60,225 nt of DNA from Bacteroidales bacterium (GTDB lineage Bacteria > Bacteroidota > Bacteroidia > Bacteroidales > M50B96): NCBI GenBank assembly GCA_021740905.1, contig JAIOYV010000040.1, forward strand, positions 1 through 60,225. The letters run 5' to 3'. The position numbers were made by a program, and so were the translations under genes. Positions 36,308 through 45,003 of this stretch are shown here, one piece after another. Each line of letters opens with the position of its first letter. The stretch's first letter is position 1. The notes below the pieces were generated by a model. It made no database searches and had not been told where the DNA came from. It saw only the letters and a list, made by a program, of their open reading frames with translations.

Positions 36308-37012
36308 TTATCCATTTTCACTAATCTGTTCTAACCTATTTTCATCAAGAACCTCTATTTGTTTCCCACTAACCCGGATAATTCCGCTGTTTGCGAAACT
36401 CTTCATTTCACGGATCACACTTTCGCGCGAGGCACAAATAAGTGCTGCCAGATCTTTCCTGTTTAATGGTAAATTAAATTTCGATTCTTTATATATATCC
36501 CTTACAAAAAACAAAATAGTTTCGGCCAAACGTCCATCTATTTGTTTTTGGGCATGGTTCACAAACCTTTTGTAATATGATAATTCTTCCCTGCTTATAT
36601 CTTTAATGATTTCAAGTGCAAAGTCTCCATTCATTTCAATAAATTGCTTAAAGATATTGATATGGATAAAACATGCACTTGTTGCTTCGATAGCAGTTGC
36701 CGAATAATTGTTGATGGTATCGCCAAATAAATTGGCAAGACCAAGGTAAGTATGGGCATGCGTAATTTTCAATATCTGATCTTTGCGCTGGTTGCCTTCC
36801 ATGTGGATTTTCACCAAGCCTGATTTTATAAAAATGACGTGGGTGCAAAAAGAATTTTGCTTGAGCAACATCTCTCCCTGACGAAAATCAACCTCAACAC
36901 AATTTCTTTCCAGGAGATCCATTTCATCAGGCCCCAAACTTATAACAGCTCGCGATTTAATGAGGCACGTCCGGCAATCGGGCGTTTTAGAAGTGTGTAT
37001 TGTGCAACTCAT
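36308..37012 (-). CDS. Crp/Fnr family transcriptional regulator 1
   Basis: A 234-residue regulator. The N-terminus carries Cys residues at 3, 13 and 16 (also C38), a set that could hold an iron-sulfur cluster as in Fnr, though spacing differs from E. coli Fnr. A cyclic-nucleotide-like beta roll spans about 25-140 (FRQGEMLLKQNSFCTHVIFIKSGLVKIHME), then the dimer helix, and a Crp-type helix-turn-helix at 175-225 (LPLNRKDLAALICASRESVIREMKSF). It lies directly downstream of the cytochrome/rhodanese operon and is similar to the regulator on its far side, so both probably control anaerobic respiration genes. Confidence 0.9.
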   Translation of the reverse strand: MSCTIHTSKTPDCRTCLIKSRAVISLGPDEMDLLERNCVEVDFRQGEMLLKQNSFCTHVIFIKSGLVKIHMEGNQRKDQILKITHAHTYLGLANLFGDTINNYSATAIEATSACFIHINIFKQFIEMNGDFALEIIKDISREELSYYKRFVNHAQKQIDGRLAETILFFVRDIYKESKFNLPLNRKDLAALICASRESVIREMKSFANSGIIRVSGKQIEVLDENRLEQISENG

Positions 37013-37052
37013 TTTGTTTTCTTTGCTTACATTTTCATCCTAAAAGAAATCT

Positions 37053-37147
37053 AAAAAAAATGTCTTATCAATCTAGCCCCAGTTTACGACTGAAATTTTC
37101 AGTCAATTGCCCGGAGTAATTTTCCGGTGGGAACGATTGATAAGACA
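37053..37147 (-). terminator. Structured terminator of the cytochrome-rhodanese operon
   Basis: Perfect 13-base inverted repeats TGTCTTATCAATC (37061-37073) and GATTGATAAGACA (37135-37147) enclose two inner hairpins: GACTGAAA/TTTCAGTC near 37088-37104 and CCGGA/TCCGG near 37111-37127. On the minus strand the structure is followed by a run of eight T (37053-37060), so it reads as an intrinsic terminator with a three-way-junction shape. It lies between the rhodanese stop and regulator 1, so a role in the regulator's leader is also possible. Confidence 0.65.
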
Positions 37148-37187
37148 CTAAATTTTGTTCCTGAGATAAACTCAATCTGGGTTTGAT

Positions 37188-38174
37188 CTATTCGCAGTCG
37201 TAACCCATGATCTGGGCATCGCTGAATATTGTCAAACCTCCGGCAACCATTTTATCATAGATCATCCCGTTGGCTCCGTAGAGCAACGATTTTGCATCAT
37301 ATCCCAACAGGCGCAGGTAAGCTGTTAAAAAAGCACTTGTTTGTCCGGTGTAGCAATAAACAACAATAGTTTTGTCGGTTGGCAAAGTTTTTAAATCGGC
37401 TGCCAATTTTATTGTTTCTTTCGGAGTATATTGGATTGCTCCGGGAATATGTCCAGGATCGGTATAATGATTAGCTGGCCAGTAATTCACGATGTAATAA
37501 TTGCTAGGGTTTTCGAATACTACTGTGCTTGTGATATTTGCAAACCCATCAAGCAACACAGTATTCATCCGGGCTTCCAGAATCTCTTGTCCTGTAGTTT
37601 TTCCTGTTGACAATACAGGTAGATCTCCAATAGGACCTTTTTCGGTAACATCGGAAGTAAACTGAGTGGCATAAGCATTACCATTTGAAACAGCGGTGTT
37701 CCATTTCCCGGCAAAATCAGCATTCCATGAGCTCATTCCCCATTTCATTGAATACACCTTGTCGTATCCCATAATCCGTAACAAACTGGCAGCAAAACCA
37801 GCAGTTTGACCTGTATAACATACGATGGCCACTTTTGTGTAAGGGGTTAAATCCAATGCATCCATGTGTGTTAAGATGTCGCCTAAAGCAACGTTATGGG
37901 CGTTTGCAATGTGACCAGTAGCAAAATCAGTTGCGCTTCTGATATCAATAATATAAACCTGACCTGTTTCGTTAAGTGTTTTCACTTCGCTTGCAGGCAT
38001 GATGGTCGGCATATCAGTGTTAACGAAATCCTTCATTAAAGGGGAGTTCGTTGATTCCAAATAAGTCGCAAGGACTTCGGATTCGTTAATTGTAGCATCA
38101 TCATCTTTTGTACAAGCACTAAAGACTAAAAAGAGAGACAGCATACTCAGCAATAAGATTCTTGTGTTTTTCAT
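37188..38174 (-). CDS. Double-rhodanese lipoprotein
   Basis: A 328-residue predicted lipoprotein (MKNTRILLLSMLSLFLVFSAC, lipobox FSAC), which fixes the start at 38174. It has two tandem rhodanese domains, each with the active-site loop CYTGQT: domain 1 at about 60-155 (IDIRSATDFATGHI, VAIVCYTGQTAGFAA) and domain 2 at about 190-320 (GHIPGAIQYTP, IVVYCYTGQTSAFLT). Rhodaneses carry persulfide sulfur, so the protein may trap or relay sulfane sulfur at the cell envelope. It follows the multiheme cytochrome by about 50 bases on the same strand and probably shares its transcript. Confidence 0.88.
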   Translation of the reverse strand: MKNTRILLLSMLSLFLVFSACTKDDDATINESEVLATYLESTNSPLMKDFVNTDMPTIMPASEVKTLNETGQVYIIDIRSATDFATGHIANAHNVALGDILTHMDALDLTPYTKVAIVCYTGQTAGFAASLLRIMGYDKVYSMKWGMSSWNADFAGKWNTAVSNGNAYATQFTSDVTEKGPIGDLPVLSTGKTTGQEILEARMNTVLLDGFANITSTVVFENPSNYYIVNYWPANHYTDPGHIPGAIQYTPKETIKLAADLKTLPTDKTIVVYCYTGQTSAFLTAYLRLLGYDAKSLLYGANGMIYDKMVAGGLTIFSDAQIMGYDCE

Positions 38175-38225
38175 ACTTCTAAATTTAATTTTGTTTAACA
38201 TTTTATTAATTATTTGAACGATCAA

Positions 38226-39614
38226 TTATTTTACTTCAAACCATGATGCCGGTAGTTTACCGTCAACAGTGATTCCAGATGTAGCATTTACTTCCCAATT
38301 GAGCAAATCATCCTGGAATAGATATAATTCCTTATTAATCAATACACCTGCTTCATCGCGGATATGACAATTCTGAGAACAGGATTTTCCTGCACCAACC
38401 TGTGTCCTGCTTGTCCATTTCAGGATATTGTGAGGAGATGTATAATTATAGGTGGGGAAAGCATCGAAATTGGCATATTCCGTGACACCCCATTCCTGCC
38501 AGTTTTCAGGAGCAGCAAGCGTTCTTCTTACGAGTACAAGATCCGATTTAAATCCTGTTTTCACATCAGGTATTGGATTCACAGCAATTTTAAAACCCAG
38601 GTAGGCAGCTATTTGAGCACCTGGTCCACTCTTATCGCTACTATTCGCGTTAGGAATGTGACACTGTCCACAATTATTGTAATCCTGAGAATGACAAACC
38701 TGGCAATTAAAATCATTGTAGTGCATTGAATGATAAGAATTATTTGTTTCCAGACCGGTATGGCAATCCTCGCATGCAGGCAGCTTATTGTATGCATAGC
38801 GCTGTTCAACTGGTTGTCCATCTCCATGCAATTCTTCTGAATTATGGCAATCAAGGCAGGTGTAGTTTAAACTTGTTAAGTGAACATCAGGTTGCGTACC
38901 AGATGCCATGCCCATATAAGCATGGCCACCCCGTGAGGTATGACAGGTAACACAAACTCCAACCATATCGGGGGTTTTGGTAAAACTGTGGCCTTTAGAA
39001 AGCCCCCCACCACCTATTGGTGGACGAACAATGTGACAGTCGCCACAACTTGCATGGCAAGTCGCACAATTGGTATTGTACCCCTCGATTTGGTGTGCAG
39101 GAAGCTGATCAAAATCCTCCGACCCATTATATCCGCTACGAATGGCAACTTTTCGTTTTTGTCCGGTACCATTATGCAGGCTGGTGGCAGAATTTGAAAC
39201 TATGTCCTGATGGCACGAACCACACTTCTCATCAGCCATTACAGATGGGTGCCTGAGAAAGTTGCCCGAATGTGCCAGCTCTTTGTCGTCTGTATTATCA
39301 GTACCATTGTGGCATCCCACACATCCTATCGCGTAATGTCCCGATTCTTTATAGGCAGCAAATCCATCGCCTCCCATATATACCCTGTCGTAAGGTTCGT
39401 AATGAGGGGCTTCACCACCACATCCTCCTGCCGGGGCAACTGAGTCAGGGGTGTACACTTCCTGTAAATGAGCATAATTGGTATGACATCCTTCGCAAGA
39501 CGCAACGGATAGGCTATCTGGTCCTTTTTTATCTTCTGAACAGCTCATGGCGATCATCCCTAAATAAATAAGGATCGACATGATTAGTAGAAAATGAATT
39601 TTTTGTGTTCTCAT
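38226..39614 (-). CDS. Multiheme cytochrome c lipoprotein
   Basis: A 462-residue exported lipoprotein (signal peptide with lipobox IAMSC, Cys25). Ten CxxCH heme sites begin at residues 40, 98, 131, 183, 190, 221, 253, 281, 304 and 315, and an unusual CSQNCH (CX3CH) lies at 412-417. Additional His residues between them can serve as distal ligands. It should transfer electrons in the periplasm or at the outer surface; the terminal acceptor is not evident. Its partner is the double-rhodanese lipoprotein, and it is transcribed divergently from a Crp/Fnr regulator. Confidence 0.92.
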   Translation of the reverse strand: MRTQKIHFLLIMSILIYLGMIAMSCSEDKKGPDSLSVASCEGCHTNYAHLQEVYTPDSVAPAGGCGGEAPHYEPYDRVYMGGDGFAAYKESGHYAIGCVGCHNGTDNTDDKELAHSGNFLRHPSVMADEKCGSCHQDIVSNSATSLHNGTGQKRKVAIRSGYNGSEDFDQLPAHQIEGYNTNCATCHASCGDCHIVRPPIGGGGLSKGHSFTKTPDMVGVCVTCHTSRGGHAYMGMASGTQPDVHLTSLNYTCLDCHNSEELHGDGQPVEQRYAYNKLPACEDCHTGLETNNSYHSMHYNDFNCQVCHSQDYNNCGQCHIPNANSSDKSGPGAQIAAYLGFKIAVNPIPDVKTGFKSDLVLVRRTLAAPENWQEWGVTEYANFDAFPTYNYTSPHNILKWTSRTQVGAGKSCSQNCHIRDEAGVLINKELYLFQDDLLNWEVNATSGITVDGKLPASWFEVK

Positions 39615-39763
39615 AATTGGATCTTTTATTAATAAAAAAACTCGTTAATCGCTTGTTATATATTTCACAACAAGATTGCCTCTTTTTAGTGATATTTCAA
39701 AAAATAATTAGCTGTCATTGGTATGTGTTTAGATTGTTTTGCAATGGTAAAACAACTGATCTG

Positions 39764-39797
39764 AATCATGTTTGTGATTGATTAATGACTATATTTG
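39764..39797 (+). promoter_or_regulatory. Candidate operator and -7 element of regulator 2
   Basis: An inverted repeat AATCA-N6-TGATT (39764-39779) lies just upstream of TATATTTG (39790-39797), which matches the TAnnTTTG -7 element. No -33 TTTG is at the usual distance, as in an activator-dependent promoter. The -7 position excludes the ATG at 39778 and supports ATG 39811. The repeat may be a Crp/Fnr-type site serving both divergent genes. Confidence 0.45.
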
Positions 39798-39810
39798 CCA
39801 TCTAAAGAAT

Positions 39811-40518
39811 ATGAATATGAATATGAATTCAAGCCATGTACTTACATCTTGTACAGTAAGCAACACGACTTGCAAATGTTTCGATAAACTTACTGTAGAG
39901 GAGACAGAACTTGTTGAGAACAATAGTGTCACTGTAAATTTCAACAAAGGGGAGTTTATATGCAAACAAGGCACTTTTGCGTCGCATGTAATGTTCGTAA
40001 AAGATGGCCTTGCCAAAATTTATGTGGAAGGAAAGAACGACAACCTAATTCTGAAAATAATCCCCGAAGGCAACCTAGTTGGGCTTACTTCAATATTCGA
40101 AGGGAACACCATTTTCCAATATTCGGCCATAGCTTACATCGATTCGGTAATAAAGCTCATTGATATAAATGTGTTTCGAAAACTGATCAAATCAAATTCT
40201 GAATTTGCCTCTGAGGTCATCAATATCCTCACTGAAAACAACCTCCAGATCTATGGCCGCTTTTTTTGCCTTACCCATAAACAATCGTATGGCCGGTTGG
40301 CCGATATTATCTTATGCCTTGCGGAGCGGATTTATAAATCGTACGACTTTGAGCTTTTACTCACCCGGAAAGATTTGGGCGAACTGACCGGAATGTCAAC
40401 CGAGAATGTGATCCGCATGCTCAAGAAATTCAAAGACGAAAGTTTGATCGACATCCAGGGAAAACAATTCAAAGTATTAAGCCCTGAGGCATTGATGAAG
40501 ATCAGCGAAAACGGATAG
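39811..40518 (+). CDS. Crp/Fnr family transcriptional regulator 2
   Basis: A 235-residue regulator starting MNMNMNSSHV; two further Met residues at 39817 and 39823 are possible starts. Cys residues at 14, 21 and 23 near the N-terminus might bind an iron-sulfur cluster. The sensor beta roll (VNFNKGEFICKQGTFASHVMFVKDGLAKIYVEG) is similar to that of the regulator at 36308-37012, and a helix-turn-helix follows (LLTRKDLGELTGMSTENVIRMLKKF). It is divergent from the cytochrome operon and 39 bases before mobA, which fits control of anaerobic respiration. Confidence 0.9.
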   Translation: MNMNMNSSHVLTSCTVSNTTCKCFDKLTVEETELVENNSVTVNFNKGEFICKQGTFASHVMFVKDGLAKIYVEGKNDNLILKIIPEGNLVGLTSIFEGNTIFQYSAIAYIDSVIKLIDINVFRKLIKSNSEFASEVINILTENNLQIYGRFFCLTHKQSYGRLADIILCLAERIYKSYDFELLLTRKDLGELTGMSTENVIRMLKKFKDESLIDIQGKQFKVLSPEALMKISENG

Positions 40519-40557
40519 AAGATATCCGGTCAAGCAAATCTGGGGACAAACCATTTT

Positions 40558-41142
40558 ATGAAATCGACTGATCTTTGTGGAATTATTTTAGCCGGTGGCG
40601 AGAGCAAGCGAATGGGCCGCGACAAAACCATCCTTCGATTTGAAGGACAAAGCCTGGTTGAACGGATGGTGCACATCCTATCGCCTTTCTGCCAAAACAT
40701 TTTGATCAGTTCGAATAACAGGTTACATCAAGGTATAGGGTATGAGGTAATTGCTGATGCGATACCATCGAAAGGGCCCATCGGGGGCATCTATTCCTGC
40801 TTGATAAAATCGGAGTATACATATAATATGGTTCTGCCCGCTGATGTCCCGCTAATTTCTATTGAACTAATTCATTTCCTTTTAGAAAACGCACATCCCC
40901 AAAAAATTAGCGCAATTGTTACGCCCACTGGCTTTATCGAACCTTTATGTGCAATTTATCCCACTACAATAATTCCTGCATTGAAAGATTTCATCGAATC
41001 GGGCAGCAACAAACTGATCGACTTTTTAGAAGCTGAAAACTTCCATCCCGTTCAACTATCCAAAGAACATTCATTCTACCATCCAAAATTGCTGATGAAC
41101 ATAAATACCCCGGAGGATTTTGAAAAGCTTATAGGGAAATAG
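40558..41142 (+). CDS. mobA: Molybdenum cofactor guanylyltransferase
   Basis: A 194-residue nucleotidyltransferase that joins GMP to molybdopterin to make the guanine dinucleotide cofactor of DMSO-reductase-family enzymes. The signature IILAGGESKRMGRDKTIL binds GTP; PSKGPIGGIYSCL and MVLPADVPLIS are the other family motifs, and the C-terminal NINTPEDFEKL is typical. It follows regulator 2 closely and probably shares its transcript. No molybdoenzyme is in the window. Confidence 0.92.
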   Translation: MKSTDLCGIILAGGESKRMGRDKTILRFEGQSLVERMVHILSPFCQNILISSNNRLHQGIGYEVIADAIPSKGPIGGIYSCLIKSEYTYNMVLPADVPLISIELIHFLLENAHPQKISAIVTPTGFIEPLCAIYPTTIIPALKDFIESGSNKLIDFLEAENFHPVQLSKEHSFYHPKLLMNINTPEDFEKLIGK

Positions 41143-41145
41143 GGG

Positions 41146-41176
41146 GCTGGTTGCTGGTTTGCTGGTTGCTGGTTTT
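41146..41176. repeat. CTGGTTG word repeat
   Basis: Four copies of the word GCTGGTT with slight spacing changes immediately follow the mobA stop. It is of the same class as the other word repeats in this window. Confidence 0.6.
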
Positions 41177-41189
41177 CAATTTTCAAATG

Positions 41190-41340
41190 TGAATAATAAT
41201 ACGGTGCTCTGCACCTTTCGGAATATGTCGTTTTATTAGCTACAAATATTTCGGCGCTCAGAACCATGAAAGACGGCAGAGCCGAGAATTATTTTAGCAA
41301 CCAGGAATATTCTAAAATAAAGGTGCAAAGCACTGGAATA
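41190..41340. repeat. Hairpin-series element
   Basis: Three small hairpins with 3-base loops lie in a row: GGTGC/GCACC (41203-41215), CGGC/GCCG (41274-41284) and GTGC/GCAC (41323-41333). They are separated by AT-rich stretches with GGAATAT words. No coding frame fits. It looks like a dispersed non-coding repeat. Confidence 0.5.
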
Positions 41341-41496
41341 TCATTTCATTCCTGGCGACTTTTACAAAACACTAAATAAATATTGGATTTTTGTTGTGAA
41401 CCCCTTCATTTTTCAGCCAACTAAAATGTATTTAGTTTTGTCTACTGCTTTTTGGAAACAATGCTAAAATCCCTACATTTGGTGCAAAATAAAATT

Positions 41497-42510
41497 ATGA
41501 GACCCATCCTCCTTTTCATCCTTGTTTTGCTGACTTGCCCGGTCAGTATGCTGGGGCAAGATATCCACTTTTCGCAAGCTGGAACGACCCCATTGATCTA
41601 TAATCCCGCCCTTACCGGCAATTTTTATGGCTCCTGGCGTTTTGCCCATAGTTTCCGTAGCCAATGGAATGCTATTGGTCAGCCATACAACACACTTTCG
41701 CTGTCGTTCGATAAATCAATAAATGTGGGACGTAAAAAAATTTATGCAGGAATAGCCCTTTTAGATGACAAATCGGGTGTGATTGGCCTTCATAAATCAG
41801 GACTTATGCTGTCGGGTGCATATCAGTTTCTGATGCGTAATAGTATTTTACGTCTGGGTGTTCAAGCTGGTATTTTCAATTTGGGATACAACCTAAACGG
41901 TGCAACTGTTCCCGGTCAATACGATCACAGTATTGGTGGGTTCAACCCCGATTTACCCTACAACGAACCTAACCTGGGCGAATCGAAACTATATCCCGAC
42001 CTCAATTTAGGCGCACTGTATAAAGTTTTGCTCGGGAAATATAATACGGAGATTGGGGTTGCGGTTTTTCATGTCAATCAACCTAATTATAGTTTTTATG
42101 GTGCCGATTCCATTAAATTGGATATGACTTATAAGACACATTTTACCATTAAATTCCCAGTAGGAGAAAAATTAAATATTCAACCGGCGGCCTATTTTAT
42201 TTCCATGGCCCATGCCAATAACCTGCTAATCGGCAGTGATGTGTTGCTTGATGTGCCCCCCAACAAAAACAGATTACATGCTTTGTATGCCGGGGCATAT
42301 CTTCGTACTGGTTTTGACCGGAATACCGATGCTATAATTGCTGTTCTTGGGGCAAAGTTGTTTCAGTTCAACATCGGTATTAGTTACGATTTAAACATCT
42401 CTCAACTTCAGAAAGCTCCTCAAATACAGGGTGCATTTGAGTTATCACTAACTTATACAGGGATGGGCAAGCAAATAAACCCGGCCACTATTCCTTGTTT
42501 CAGACAATAA
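41497..42510 (+). CDS. PorP/SprF-family outer-membrane protein
   Basis: A 337-residue outer-membrane beta-barrel of the PorP/SprF family, which helps the type IX system place SprB-like adhesins. Signal peptide MRPILLFILVLLTCPVSMLGQ sets the start at 41497. The mature start DIHFSQAGTTPLIYNPALTG is diagnostic. Further family features are FRSQWNAIG, YNTLSLSFD, the DDKSGVIG loop and GAYLRTGFDRNTDAI near the C-terminus. It is 32 bases upstream of a PorE-like gene. Confidence 0.92.
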   Translation: MRPILLFILVLLTCPVSMLGQDIHFSQAGTTPLIYNPALTGNFYGSWRFAHSFRSQWNAIGQPYNTLSLSFDKSINVGRKKIYAGIALLDDKSGVIGLHKSGLMLSGAYQFLMRNSILRLGVQAGIFNLGYNLNGATVPGQYDHSIGGFNPDLPYNEPNLGESKLYPDLNLGALYKVLLGKYNTEIGVAVFHVNQPNYSFYGADSIKLDMTYKTHFTIKFPVGEKLNIQPAAYFISMAHANNLLIGSDVLLDVPPNKNRLHALYAGAYLRTGFDRNTDAIIAVLGAKLFQFNIGISYDLNISQLQKAPQIQGAFELSLTYTGMGKQINPATIPCFRQ

Positions 42511-42542
42511 CTCCCTATCCGATGAACCTAAACGACCAATCC

Positions 42543-44945
42543 ATGACAAGCAAATTATTTCGCAAAGCGATCCCTATACTGATTCTATTGTTCATTCAGC
42601 TTTCGTGTTTTGGGCAGAACATCCCTGCACTTTTAAAGGCCGATGGCTTCGATTTGCAAGCATCGGGGGATGTGTATGGGGCTATCGAAAAATTCGAATT
42701 GTATTGCGATAAGAGGCCTGATGATGGTGAAATTGCTTTTCATCTGGCCAGTCTGTACGAACAAACCCGCGATTATCACAGGGCTGCAAGTTTTTATCAG
42801 AAGGCATACAATAGTGAGCCAGATGAATATTCCATTGCCAAATTTCACGAAGCCCGGATGCGGAAAATGACAGGGGCTTACGAAACGGCTCTTCAGGGAT
42901 TTTATACCTATCGAGACAATACCCGGAGTATCGATAAAAATATCAGGGAGCAGTTGGAAATGGAAATTAAAGGCTGTTTGCAGGCCGACAGCATCCGGAA
43001 CAAACCCTTAAAAATCGACATTAAGCATCTCAACAATTCGATCAATAAGGTCTATTCGGAGTTTTCTCCCTGGCCATTAAACGACACCACCCTTCTGTAT
43101 GCCTCATTTCGTACCGATTCATTTGTGCAAAGCAACTTTGGGCTTCCTGAAAAACAATTTTATTTAGCCACTAAAAAAAATGACAAGTGGGAGGGGGGCA
43201 AAGAATTTCCAGGCCCATTCAATTCTTCCAATTCCATTACCGGGAATGGCTGCCTTACGGCTGATGGAGACCGTTTCTATTTTACAAAATGTAATTATTC
43301 GGTAAATAATCAATTGCAATGTGCCTTGTACATGAGCCGTAAAATGGTGCTTGGTTGGAGCAGGCCAAAAAAATTGAACACGGATATAAACCCACCGGGT
43401 ATATCTTCATCGCAACCCGCTGTAGGCCCAGACCCGAGGAACAAGACAAAAGAAATCCTCTATTTTATTAGCGACCGCCCCGACGGAAATGGCGGGAAGG
43501 ACATCTGGTTTACGGTGTACGATACAAAGGAGAATGATTTTTCGGAGGTCAGAAATGCAGGAAATTCTATTAATTCGCCCGGTAATGAAACAAGTCCTTT
43601 TTATAATCCGGCCAACTCGGTGCTTTATTTTAGCTCGGATGGCTGGCCGGGGCTGGGTGGTTTGGACATTTTCAAATCGACCGGCTCGAAAAAAAACTGG
43701 ACAGAGCCAACCAACCTGGGATACCCGCTAAATTCGAGTGCCGACGATTTATATTTTACAGTTGTAAAAGACCGGCGGGAGGGTTTTTTTGTTTCGAATC
43801 GCACCGGCAGCGTAAGCTACAAAGACTTTAATTGCTGCGACGATATATACTCCTACAAATGGACCGAATATACTGCCATGACTGTATTGGGTAGCATTGG
43901 GGCTTTGCTCTCGAACAATTCGGAAGAAATGTCGCCGGAATTTCGCAGCGATATTACAAACGATAGCCTAATGTCGACCCTGCCAAAACTTTCGCCCAAC
44001 CTGGTCGATTCGGTTACAGGGCTTATAAACCTCGAACCCGATACATCTACTTTTTTTGCAATACTTGACAAAACCAGGCCCCGGCTGAGCTGGGAGGATT
44101 CGCTCACCCTTTTCCACAAACTTGGTACTATTGATGAGTTTATTCAGCAAGGAAATGACAAGGAGGTTCAGAGGGAGTTTCAGAAGTTAAAGAACCTGGG
44201 TATCAACCTCGATAAAAAAGACTGGGAAACATATATTGAAGGTCGTAAAAAGGAATTTACCGACCTTCGTGAGATGATTGAGACAGGGCAGGTCGATCCC
44301 AAAACTGCCTATATAAAAGTCCGTGACAAGGTTCAAAAACTTGATTATCGAAAAACATACATTTCGCTTTATGTGCTCGACCCCATCGACAAACGGCCCG
44401 TTCTGTTGAAAAACGATTCGGTGTGGCCCGACGGGAAATTTAAACTGGAAGTAGAACCTGGGAATGATTACCTGTTGATTGCAGAATCGCCCCAGTTCTT
44501 GCGGAAATCGTTCCGTTTTTCGACCCACGACATGCAATGGTCCGATTCGCTGAACCTCGATATAAAACTGGACCCGATCACCGACAAGCCAATCGTGCTT
44601 TCCAATATTTATTTCGATTTCGACAGCAATGTCTTAAATTCTGATGTCAAGGAATATCTCGACAGCACATTGTACATGGTCTTGGTGGACAATCCCGAAA
44701 TCACCATCGAAATTTCGGCACACACCGACAGCAAGGGAGCCGACGATTACAACAAAAAACTTTCGCAGCGACGGGCCGATTCGGTGGTTGCTTATTTGAA
44801 GAGTAAAGGGATCAAACCCGAAAAGCTAATAGCCAAAGGCTACGGGGAAGAACAACCCATTGCCCCCAACACGAATCCCGATGGAAGTGACAACCCGGAA
44901 GGAAGGCAGAAAAATCGGAGGGTAGAGTTTCGGATTTTGCAGTAA
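42543..44945 (+). CDS. PorE-like OmpA-family protein with TPR and beta-propeller
   Basis: An 800-residue envelope protein with the architecture of PorE, a peptidoglycan-linked component of the type IX system. From ATG 42543: signal peptide to about 22, TPR helices (30-130, GDVYGAIEKFELYCDKRPDDGE), a PD40/WD40-like propeller (about 190-430, DGDRFYFTKC, LYFSSDGWPGLGGLDIF), a middle region with a CRD-like beta domain, and an OmpA peptidoglycan-binding domain (about 687-800, IYFDFDSNVL, HTDSKGADDYNKKLSQRRAD, GRQKNRRVEFRIL). A Cys sits near the cleavage site, but the lipobox is imperfect. The partner gene is the PorP/SprF protein upstream. Confidence 0.9.
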   Translation: MTSKLFRKAIPILILLFIQLSCFGQNIPALLKADGFDLQASGDVYGAIEKFELYCDKRPDDGEIAFHLASLYEQTRDYHRAASFYQKAYNSEPDEYSIAKFHEARMRKMTGAYETALQGFYTYRDNTRSIDKNIREQLEMEIKGCLQADSIRNKPLKIDIKHLNNSINKVYSEFSPWPLNDTTLLYASFRTDSFVQSNFGLPEKQFYLATKKNDKWEGGKEFPGPFNSSNSITGNGCLTADGDRFYFTKCNYSVNNQLQCALYMSRKMVLGWSRPKKLNTDINPPGISSSQPAVGPDPRNKTKEILYFISDRPDGNGGKDIWFTVYDTKENDFSEVRNAGNSINSPGNETSPFYNPANSVLYFSSDGWPGLGGLDIFKSTGSKKNWTEPTNLGYPLNSSADDLYFTVVKDRREGFFVSNRTGSVSYKDFNCCDDIYSYKWTEYTAMTVLGSIGALLSNNSEEMSPEFRSDITNDSLMSTLPKLSPNLVDSVTGLINLEPDTSTFFAILDKTRPRLSWEDSLTLFHKLGTIDEFIQQGNDKEVQREFQKLKNLGINLDKKDWETYIEGRKKEFTDLREMIETGQVDPKTAYIKVRDKVQKLDYRKTYISLYVLDPIDKRPVLLKNDSVWPDGKFKLEVEPGNDYLLIAESPQFLRKSFRFSTHDMQWSDSLNLDIKLDPITDKPIVLSNIYFDFDSNVLNSDVKEYLDSTLYMVLVDNPEITIEISAHTDSKGADDYNKKLSQRRADSVVAYLKSKGIKPEKLIAKGYGEEQPIAPNTNPDGSDNPEGRQKNRRVEFRILQ

Positions 44946-45003
44946 ATATTGAATTTTTCACTAAGGAGGATTTGTAAGTTTTGAAATAAATAGAAGCTGT
45001 ATT

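Larger units (their letters stand above)
41143..41496. other. Intergenic region rich in small repeats
   Basis: A 354-base gap holding the GCTGGTT word repeat and a hairpin-series element, both listed separately. The last 100 bases are ordinary AT-rich sequence that should contain the porP promoter. Confidence 0.5.

Noticed and set aside
37061-37147. Fnr box made of the TTATCAA and TTGATAA arms
   Set aside because: Fnr half sites need a 4-base spacer; here the arms are 61 bases apart and form a stem followed by a T run.
37061-37147. Small transposon remnant with 13-base terminal inverted repeats
   Set aside because: No target duplication is seen and the T run makes a terminator a simpler explanation.
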